From positions 1 through 7,870 of the forward strand of contig JAUXAX010000077.1 of NCBI GenBank assembly GCA_030619685.1: a stretch of 7,870 nt of DNA, written 5' to 3'. Made by a program: the position numbers and the translations under genes. Origin of the DNA: Dehalococcoidia bacterium. GTDB taxonomy: Bacteria > Chloroflexota > Dehalococcoidia > SZUA-161. Below are positions 1 to 6,300 of this stretch, piece by piece. The notes under the pieces were generated by a model, which was not told where the DNA came from, searched no databases, and was given only the letters and a program-made list of their open reading frames with translations. Positions within the stretch are counted from its first letter, which is position 1. The number at the start of each line of letters is the position of its first letter.

Positions 1-36
1 ACCACGGCACCAAACTGGCACAATCCGGTAAGTGAA

Positions 37-65
37 ACTTTAATTCGCGGGCTGGTTTTTGTCAA
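37..65 (-). promoter_or_regulatory. Candidate leftward sigma70 promoter at the left edge
   Basis: Read on the minus strand, a perfect -35 hexamer TTGACA (60-65) is followed after exactly 17 bp by TAAAGT (37-42), which matches four of six positions of the -10 consensus. Transcription would start near position 30 and run out of the window to the left. If real, positions 1-115 are a divergent control region shared with the rightward MBL-fold gene. No coding start for a leftward gene is visible in the remaining 30 bases, so the target gene is unknown. The -10 box is only moderate and a chance match is possible. Confidence 0.35.
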
Positions 66-115
66 GACACCGTAACGCCCAATTCTATTCTTTTCTCGCT
101 TGCCAAGCTGGAGCG

Positions 116-145
116 CTGACTTCCTGGGTAACCAGATGTTATAAT
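116..145 (+). promoter_or_regulatory. Extended -10 sigma70 promoter of the MBL-fold gene
   Basis: The sequence TGTTATAAT at 137-145 is a perfect extended -10 element (TGnTATAAT). Eighteen bases upstream lies CTGACT (116-121), matching four of six -35 positions; an extended -10 tolerates a weak -35. Transcription should begin near 152, giving a leader of about 33 nt before the TTG at 185. The promoter lies inside the open frame that extends upstream to 59, which argues that this upstream part is not translated. Confidence 0.65.
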
Positions 146-172
146 CTATTTAGACCGGAGAGTTCGAATACT

Positions 173-180
173 AAGGGGGT
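173..180 (+). promoter_or_regulatory. Ribosome binding site that decides the TTG start at 185
   Basis: AAGGGGGT matches the ideal AAGGAGGT at seven of eight positions. Its G-rich core ends five bases before the TTG codon at 185-187. Neither the in-frame TTG at 59 nor the in-frame ATG at 233 has a comparable site at the right distance, so this fixes the start of the MBL-fold hydrolase. Confidence 0.6.
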
Positions 181-184
181 TGAG

Positions 185-928
185 TTGAAGCTAGTAGATA
201 GTTTCTATGCATATCTTTGGCCCGGTGTCACCATGGCTGAGATGCAAACATACGGAAACAATTGCAACTCCTATGTTGTTGCCCAAGCCCTACCCGAAAA
301 CAAACACGTCCTGGTAGACCCCGGGATGGTGGTTAACGAGGCCAGGCAGAATTGCCTGGACCGGCTGATCTCCGAGATGGGCAAGGACGGGTTCAAGATC
401 GAGGACGTGGGTTTGATACTCAATACACATGCCCATCCGGACCACTATGGGGCATCTGAAGCGATCAGAGAAATGAGCGGCGCACAGGTCGCCATCGCCA
501 AGGGTGATGACGTCTTCCTCAAGCTGGCGGGAGGCGAAATGGCCCAGGTCCTCAAGCAAATGGGCTTCGAGATGCCGGAGATCCACCCCGATTTCTACCT
601 CACGGAGGGCGAATTGCGTCTCGGCCAGGATCTGGTCGCTAGAATAATACTCACCCCCGGCCACTCGGAGGGCCATATAGCAATCTATTGGCCAGATGCC
701 AAGGTTTTCATGGGGGGAGACTTGATATTCTACGGAAGCACGGGACGGGTGGACATCCCCGGCGGCAGCGCCCAGTCGCTCAAGGAGAGCATAGAGAGGG
801 TTGCAGAACTGGACATTGAGTACTTGCTAACCGGTCACCAGTATGGTGCCCCGGGGATTATACAGGGTAAGGAGGAGATAGGGAAGAACTTCGAGGCTAT
901 CAGGAGATACATCTTCCCCTATCTCTGA
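185..928 (+). CDS. MBL-fold (metallo-beta-lactamase superfamily) metal-dependent hydrolase
   Basis: A 247-residue protein, a normal length for a stand-alone metallo-beta-lactamase-fold hydrolase of the glyoxalase II-like kind. The metal site is complete. Numbered from the TTG start, the signature THAHPDHYG gives H82, H84, D86 and H87; H160 lies in TPGHSEGH, D179 in GGDLIFYG, and H218 in LLTGHQYG. Such proteins bind two metal ions, usually Zn or Fe, and hydrolyse thioesters, lactones, phosphodiesters or similar bonds; the substrate cannot be read from the sequence. No signal peptide or membrane segment is seen, so it is probably cytosolic. The TTG start is chosen for its ribosome binding site and because a promoter at 116-145 lies inside the longer frame that begins at 59. 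The active-site pattern makes the superfamily call secure. A link to the carbohydrate genes of the opposite strand is not indicated. Confidence 0.9.
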   Translation: MKLVDSFYAYLWPGVTMAEMQTYGNNCNSYVVAQALPENKHVLVDPGMVVNEARQNCLDRLISEMGKDGFKIEDVGLILNTHAHPDHYGASEAIREMSGAQVAIAKGDDVFLKLAGGEMAQVLKQMGFEMPEIHPDFYLTEGELRLGQDLVARIILTPGHSEGHIAIYWPDAKVFMGGDLIFYGSTGRVDIPGGSAQSLKESIERVAELDIEYLLTGHQYGAPGIIQGKEEIGKNFEAIRRYIFPYL

Positions 929-973
929 GTTCTTTCGCCTTACGTGTCACCAGAACGTCGACAAAGCTTGTCC

Positions 974-990
974 GATAGCATGTAGCTATC
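974..990. repeat. Short perfect inverted repeat between the two rightward genes
   Basis: GATAGC (974-979) and GCTATC (985-990) form a perfect 6-bp stem around a 5-base loop. No U-tract follows, so it is not a standard terminator. It could be a regulator binding site or a small RNA hairpin in the leader of the next gene. It sits 5 bp before a stronger hairpin at 995-1022. Confidence 0.5.
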
Positions 991-994
991 TGAG

Positions 995-1022
995 TGGCCT
1001 GGGAGCGCTTTTGGCCAGGCCA
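995..1022. repeat. GC-rich 8-bp hairpin upstream of the small helical protein gene
   Basis: TGGCCTGG (995-1002) pairs perfectly with CCAGGCCA (1015-1022) across a 12-base loop. On the plus strand the stem is followed by AGGATTAG rather than a run of T, so intrinsic termination is not supported. In a transcript continuing from the MBL-fold gene it would fold about 37 nt ahead of the ATG at 1060, where it could protect the mRNA end, attenuate, or mark a processing site. The in-frame GTG at 994 lies at the edge of this hairpin and is not a convincing start. Confidence 0.55.
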
Positions 1023-1059
1023 AGGATTAGTACCCCGAAACAAAGAGCAGGACAAGGAT

Positions 1060-1626
1060 ATGTCAAGCGAGAATGAGAGGATAAAGAGTGCACTGGAGAT
1101 CGCGTTGGAGAAGGCCCAGAGGTTGGGGGCTCTATCCGACGAGGAAAAGCAGAGAATGAAGGACGAGGAGCTTGTGGCGGCCGGGGAAGCTTTGGTCAAG
1201 CGCTACCTGAACGGACTGTCCCTTCGTGACATTGAGGTAGAGCTGCGAAGGCGCGGAGAGGAGGATCGCCGGACAATCAGCCGTCATCTGCTATCGCGTC
1301 TTGTGGATGGAATCGATTTGGAGCATGTTGCGGGGGCCGAGAGGATACTGGCAGCCATTCAGCATCTATCCGGAGACTCAGGTGTTGTGCAGAGCATCAG
1401 AGATATCCTCCAGGAATATGAAAGCGCGATGGAGAAAGCCTGGCAGGAAAACCAGAGCGCGCTGGAGGCAGCCAAGAGGGATGAATTAGAGCTAAAGGGG
1501 ATATCCGGCTCCGCTGTTGCCCCTGCGATTGAAACCTCCCCAGAATGGCTCCAGATACGGCACCGGTTGGACTCTCACTATCAGGAGCGCCTCGAGGAGA
1601 TAAAGCGGAAGTGCAAGAAGCTCTAG
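1060..1626 (+). CDS. Small charged helical protein of unknown function
   Basis: A 188-residue protein I do not recognise with certainty; it resembles conserved hypothetical proteins I cannot name. Residues 1-75 are rich in Glu, Arg, Lys and Leu with heptad-like spacing and should be long helices. Residues 50-75 (NGLSLRDIEVELRRRGEED) could include a short helix-turn-helix-like unit, but this is not demonstrable. A Gly/Ala/Pro linker around 146-160 leads to a last helix at about 160-188. There is no signal peptide or transmembrane segment. I chose ATG 1060 because AGCAGGA lies seven bases upstream and the protein-like pattern begins there; the frame is open back to GTG 994, but that start sits in a hairpin. 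The gene lies 131 bp after the MBL-fold gene on the same strand, with no clear promoter between, so read-through from 116-145 is likely. Just past the stop, the -1 frame stays open with coding-like sequence to 1712, so the true C-terminus is uncertain. Confidence 0.75.
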   Translation: MSSENERIKSALEIALEKAQRLGALSDEEKQRMKDEELVAAGEALVKRYLNGLSLRDIEVELRRRGEEDRRTISRHLLSRLVDGIDLEHVAGAERILAAIQHLSGDSGVVQSIRDILQEYESAMEKAWQENQSALEAAKRDELELKGISGSAVAPAIETSPEWLQIRHRLDSHYQERLEEIKRKCKKL

Positions 1627-1680
1627 AGGCTAACTGGAAAACAAGGCTCGATAGCTGCAAGGAGATGGTTTCCCGGTTGC

Positions 1681-2952
1681 TCAGGCAGCGAGGGGAAGAG
1701 GCGCATTTGTAACCAAACGCGGAACTCGCCGGGAACGGTGGAGTTGCTCTGCCAACTCAAAGTGCTTTAAGGCTTGATTTCTCCATGAGAACTCCTCAGA
1801 ATATCTCACCGCTCTCTCCGACATTTCATTCCTGAGCCCGGGGTCGAGCACAAGCTCTCTAATCCTGGCAATTAGTTGTCCAATGTCTGCACAAGTCAAC
1901 CCACCGGCCATTCTCACGATTTCGCCAACACCCTCCATGTCCCGGCAGGCAATTGTAGTCCCAGCGCCCAAGGCGTGTGCCACAATCCCGCTCTGAGTGC
2001 AATCGCATGGCCAGTAGAAATAGATATCCAAGGCTCTTAGCAGGACAGGGAGCATATCTCCAGGGAGATAAGTCTCTAAGAAGAACTGTCCTGCACTGTT
2101 GTACCTGGACCTCAATTCCGCGACGCACCTGCTGTCGGCTCTGTCGCCGAGTTCCCGCAGGAAGCCAATGTAGACCGTTGCAATCTTCTCCCGAGGCAGC
2201 ATCTGCTGTAGTGCATTATGGACATGATAGAGGATCTCTATACCTTTGTTGGCGGTGATGAATCCAGCCCCCCCTATTATCATTGTGTCTGGATCGAGAA
2301 ACACACGTTGCTGCCTCAAGCTGTCCTTACTCGCCTGACCCAATCCAGGGTCGCTTAACAGATATTCATGAATCCTCGCCTTGGCTTCCTCTCTGCTCAT
2401 ACTAGCCACTTTAGGATAGAGGTGAGTACCATGTCTTAGAACGTGCACCTTGCCACCATATTCGGGGAAGGCCCGGGTGACCGCCCTATACACACCATCG
2501 CTAAACACCGTGATCGCATCTGTGTGGGGTAGGAGCAAATGCAGGAAGGAATACTCCTGTCTACGCAGGCCGTAAGGGGTCTCGCTGCTTTGAAAGTGAA
2601 GTGAGTGGAGGGTAACAACTTTTGTGTTGTTTAAGTCCCTGAGCATGTTAGCAAATCTGGCGTTGTCTCTCCAGATACCGAACTCGTGTTGAAACCAGAG
2701 AATCTGGTCTTCATGTGGTCTCAGCCCCGCCAAGATGGAACTGGCGGAGAAATCCTCGCGGCCAGGTATGCCATACCAAACGGGATTGGTGAGTGGGGCC
2801 CGGTCATCCCTCAAAGGTATTCCATAGTTGTCCAAATCGAACGATAGTACAGCCCATCTGCCAGGTGGGCTTTCTCTGGTGATGAAGCCAGCGTAATCTG
2901 CAATTCCGCAGATTACGGGCTTATATGGTGTAATGAAGGTAATGAACGCCAT
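1681..2952 (-). CDS. GT4-like GT-B-fold glycosyltransferase with a degenerate EX7E region
   Basis: A 423-residue protein with the layout of a family 4 glycosyltransferase (transfer of a sugar from a nucleotide-sugar donor). The N-terminal Rossmann half opens with FITPYKPVICGIADYAGF (about 4-23), where the CGIADY element is typical of GT4 acceptor domains, and contains QHEFGIW (88-94). The interdomain region has RHGTH (173-177). The donor half begins with GAGFITANKGIEIL (228-241), the usual G-x-x-x-x-x-KG-x pattern. Where most GT4 enzymes have two Glu seven residues apart, this one has CTQSGIVAHALGAG (318-331) and then EGVGE (340-344), so the EX7E pair is absent. No signal peptide or membrane segment is seen. 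The ATG is supported by GGAAGG five bases upstream (2958-2963) and by the promoter at 3066-3094. It is the last of three leftward carbohydrate genes. Donor and acceptor are unknown. Confidence 0.85.
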   Translation of the reverse strand: MAFITFITPYKPVICGIADYAGFITRESPPGRWAVLSFDLDNYGIPLRDDRAPLTNPVWYGIPGREDFSASSILAGLRPHEDQILWFQHEFGIWRDNARFANMLRDLNNTKVVTLHSLHFQSSETPYGLRRQEYSFLHLLLPHTDAITVFSDGVYRAVTRAFPEYGGKVHVLRHGTHLYPKVASMSREEAKARIHEYLLSDPGLGQASKDSLRQQRVFLDPDTMIIGGAGFITANKGIEILYHVHNALQQMLPREKIATVYIGFLRELGDRADSRCVAELRSRYNSAGQFFLETYLPGDMLPVLLRALDIYFYWPCDCTQSGIVAHALGAGTTIACRDMEGVGEIVRMAGGLTCADIGQLIARIRELVLDPGLRNEMSERAVRYSEEFSWRNQALKHFELAEQLHRSRRVPRLVTNAPLPLAA

Positions 2953-3065
2953 CTAACCCTTCCTTGATGCCGCATCCTCCCCCGGTACGTGGTGTTGCCT
3001 GCTAAACAATAGCGCCTGTGCAAATGAGGGCAATGGTGGTGGAAACTGGAAACCAGGATGGCTAG

Positions 3066-3094
3066 ATTATAACCTATGTTTTCCCATTTTTCAA
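3066..3094 (-). promoter_or_regulatory. Strong candidate sigma70 promoter of the GT4 gene
   Basis: On the minus strand TTGAAA (3089-3094, five of six -35 positions) is separated by exactly 17 bp from a perfect TATAAT (3066-3071). The predicted start is near 3059, leaving a leader of about 107 nt before the ATG of the GT4 gene at 2952. This supports independent expression of that gene despite its position downstream of the large GT-GH130 gene. Confidence 0.7.
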
Positions 3095-3170
3095 CTCTTG
3101 AGGAGGACATAATCTATCCGCCTGCTCCGGCTACCCCAGCCGTTCCGGAACACCATACGCCTCCTCAACA

Positions 3171-3190
3171 ATCGCCTCAGCGAAGGCGAT
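3171..3190. repeat. Perfect 7-bp inverted repeat upstream of the GT4 promoter
   Basis: ATCGCCT (3171-3177) pairs perfectly with AGGCGAT (3184-3190) around a 6-base loop. It lies about 77 bp upstream of the -35 box of the GT4 promoter and about 150 bp downstream of the GT-GH130 stop. It has no adjacent T-run in the leftward direction, so it fits a protein-binding site or an mRNA 3'-end hairpin better than a standard terminator. Confidence 0.45.
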
Positions 3191-3342
3191 GTACGGTGAT
3201 TATGATAACCATCTGGGGATAAAGAGGCCATAAAATGAGGGGCCAAAAAAAAGAAATTATTACATTCTTGGGCGCGCACAACCTACAGTTGGCCGCTATT
3301 GCGGTGGGCTCACTCAGGACGCAGCTAGTGGGGACGCATGCA

Positions 3343-6300
3343 CTATACTAAATAGCCGCCGTTGTTTCTGCCTTGCCTGATTTCCCCCGGAATAAGGTCG
3401 GAGACCTTTGCTGTGGCAACACAAGCCGCTGTGTCTGCTGCACCATAGTAAACGAGAACCTCATCATCGTCCTCAAGCACCTCCTTATCCACGCTAGGCA
3501 GGGCACTGCAGGTGAATACTACGTTGGGAACATAGCTCCCCTCCTCGCCAACCTCATAGCTTTCCTCGGGTTCCAATACAGGATTGGGAGAGCGATAGAG
3601 CAGCCGGCCTGGGTCGTCCAGTCCCACCAGTAGCACACCCAACCGGTAAACCCAGGAATGGTCAACGCCGTGATAGATGAGGAGCCAGCCATGTTTTGTC
3701 TTAATAGGCTGAGACCCGCCTCCGATTTTGAATCCATCCCAGGACATTCCTGCTCCCGGGCCTACCAGTATCCGATGGTCTTCCCGGGGCCAGGGGCAGT
3801 CCAGATACTCGGAGGAGGAAATCCAGATGCTGGGCTCAATCCTGTGGTACATTACGTACCGTCCGTTGAACATCTGCGGAAACAGAGTGGCATCCTTGTC
3901 CTCAAAGCCAGCGAACATAAGGCCATGTTTCCTCCACCGCTGCCAGCGGCGGTTCAAAAAGTCCTCCACATCAATCGAAGCTAGCGCGATCTGGGCAGCG
4001 ACACTACTATAGGCGGTATATAACATGTAGATGCGTTCCCCCATGAGGACAAGCCTGGGATCCTCACAGCCTTTTTTCTCCCACTCCTCCTCTGGCTCAA
4101 ATATCGGGCTGTCCAATCTCTCCTCAACATGCAGGGCATCCGGACTTATGGCCAGCCCGATTCGGGAGACCTCATCCTCACCACATGCGCGATACAGGAT
4201 GTAGACCTTGCCGTCCAACCTGATTGCACCTGGGTTGAACACATACTTGGATTCCCATGGGTGCTCTGCTATCGCCTTTAGGATGGGATTCCCTGAAAAC
4301 CTGCTCAGCTTGCCTGCTTCGGCCTCCGCCGGACGTGGCAGTTGCTCAGGCATAACCTCCTGCACCGTTTCCCATCCAGGAAGGATCAGCCGAGCCAGGT
4401 TCTCCGATTCCATCCCTTGCCCTATTAGCTCTGTGATCTTCCTCTCCATGTTCTCCTCGCTGCCCCCCACGGCCTTGAGCAGCCCCACCAGAAACTCCCT
4501 TGATGCCCAGTCTCTCTCTACGTGCAGTGAGAGAGGCGTGGGCACTCCTTTACCTCCTTTGAAGCTGTAACTCGCCCAGGTCCAAGCAGAACAGGGTATG
4601 AACCCTCCGTCAGGAAGGGACAGGGCAAGATGGTAACAATCAGCGATACAGCTTAAGCTTGTGGTCAGACGCAACAATGAGGAGTTCCCCTTTCTTCCCA
4701 AATCGCTGGTCATTTTCCTAAGCTGCTCGACCAATATCCTCTGGATCTTGTCTTCAAACATATTGTGGGCCGATAAAGGCTCCCTTCCCCAATGGCCCTT
4801 CAGCGAGTTTACTACTCTTGTACCAAATTCTTTCCTCTCCCTCGCAAACTGTCCCCAGAACTCGCCGAATCTCTCAGCTTGCAGAATGTTCTTGGCCATC
4901 GTGAGGAAATAGCGCAGCTTGGGGAATTCCCCCCCTGTTCCCTCGGGCAGATTGCTGACAACGACTCTTCCTGCGAGCTTGCTCAGGGCTGAAGGCTCCT
5001 TGAGAATGATGAGCATGGGGAAGTCCTCATGGCTCACCACCAATGGCTCTACACTGAAGTGGGTGAAATGCTCCGGCCGGGCGTTTCCCGCGATCCAATC
5101 CCACACTTTCACTGTGTGTTCTGTCTCCTCCAAGAAGCTTGACAGGGCCAAGATGTCATTTGGCCCGTAGTTTTGTTCGAGTTCAGCCAAGTTAGCTGCA
5201 CCGAATCGGATGAGCAAGTTAGATGGGGGATTTCGGTGCAGAATCCAGGAGGCCACCTCAGGTCTCAGGGCGAAGGTTTCCGAGTGGGGAAAGTTCTGGA
5301 GTATAGCCTCAGCAACCTTCCTGGTTCCAGCCACAGTTGAAAGGTCCCCCGTCAAAAGGAGTTCGTCCATATCCTTCTCCACCTGGAGCATCAGCTGTTC
5401 TATGCCTTGAGCGATGTCGCTGGAAGTTGGCTCCCCAGGGATCTTGAGCCGCTGATTGACAAAATCCCCAAACTCCTTGTGGTACCTTTGAAGAATAGCG
5501 TTATAGATGCTATCGGTGCTTACGACCTCTTCGGTAGGCGAGATAAGTTTCTGAGGCACTATCAAGGGAACTCCAGGTATGAACTCGCGGTAGGTCACCC
5601 TGGGTAGAAGTGGCTTCAGCTCCTTTTCTTTCTCCTCCCACCTTGCCAAGAAGCCAGGTTTCTGTTTGATGAATTCCTCGGTCTGCAGCTCGATTTCCAG
5701 CCCCGCCACAAGAGATGTCTGGCGCTCTGCCTCGTCGGGGATAGCAGCCCTGAGCTTTTCCCTATACGCCCCAAGCTCTTGAGCAAACCCGGCCTCCTTC
5801 CCGTAACAGATTGGGATGAAAGCGTTCAAGATGTTGTCCTTGGTGAATGCCTGCTCCAGGCAGTAGCAGAGTAGGAAGTCATAGACGATCTCCGCCCAGA
5901 GATTTGAAGGAAACCTGAAAGCCTCTGGATCGCTCCCTGCTAGCTTCCGCAGCTCTAGCGACGCCTCTCTGGACAGGATCTCTTTGTATAAGCCTTGGAA
6001 CTCGTTGAAACCTTGTTTGTATCGCTCTATCGAGCCGATGGGGTCTGGTGCCACTTCTTCTGGGCGGTGGCTCTTCCTCTCTCCAAAGGTGGCCGGGGGG
6101 TAGATTAAGTCTCCCTTTTGCTGCCACCAGTCTTTGCTGGCTGCTATCTGTTCAAAGATTGCCTTGGTCTGCTGCCTCCACACTGCTTCCCTATCGGGGT
6201 GGGCTCTTGGGATTTTCACCCCAAAATCGGTTTCGCAAATCTTCGCTTCATTGATGATAGCGGTTGTGATGAGTTGGCTGTCCACGCCATACTCGCCAAC

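Larger units (their letters stand above)
2953..3342. other. 390-bp non-coding gap between the GT-GH130 gene and the GT4 gene
   Basis: No convincing gene is present on either strand. The part nearest the GT4 start is a leader of about 107 nt (2953-3059) containing only weak 4-bp stems. The promoter at 3066-3094 and an inverted repeat at 3171-3190 follow. A run of eight A (3245-3252; eight T on the transcribed minus strand) lies about 90 nt after the stop of the 1205-residue gene. The nearest hairpin before it in transcription order is only CCGC/GCGG (3293-3304), some 40 nt away, so a textbook intrinsic terminator is not supported, though termination somewhere in this gap is likely. Confidence 0.6.

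Noticed and set aside
1..75. Open frame from the window edge to TAA at 73-75, a possible C-terminus of an upstream rightward gene
   Set aside because: Only 24 codons, no recognisable motif, and it competes with a plausible leftward promoter in the same bases. Too short to support without the upstream sequence.
994..1059. Upstream GTG start for the small helical protein
   Set aside because: It lies at the edge of an 8-bp hairpin, lacks a ribosome binding site, and encodes a stretch unlike the rest of the protein; ATG 1060 fits better.
3131..3196. Minus-strand peptide with protein-like composition (PYIAFAEAIVEEAYGVPERLG, then stop) in the 390-bp gap
   Set aside because: Bounded by an upstream in-frame stop at 3200-3202 with no start codon. 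It includes the 3171-3190 palindrome, which forces much of its codon pattern. It could be a gene relic, but the evidence is too thin.
3226..3252. GGCC...GGCC pair next to a run of eight A, resembling a terminator
   Set aside because: On the leftward strand the T-run precedes the hairpin instead of following it, and on the plus strand the run is A. Neither orientation gives an intrinsic terminator.
4208..4570. Rightward open frame of 120 codons inside the fusion gene, and similar frames on both strands across the window
   Set aside because: They lie opposite or inside long genes with clear family motifs, show no motif or ribosome binding site, and have serine/proline-rich compositions typical of antisense frames.
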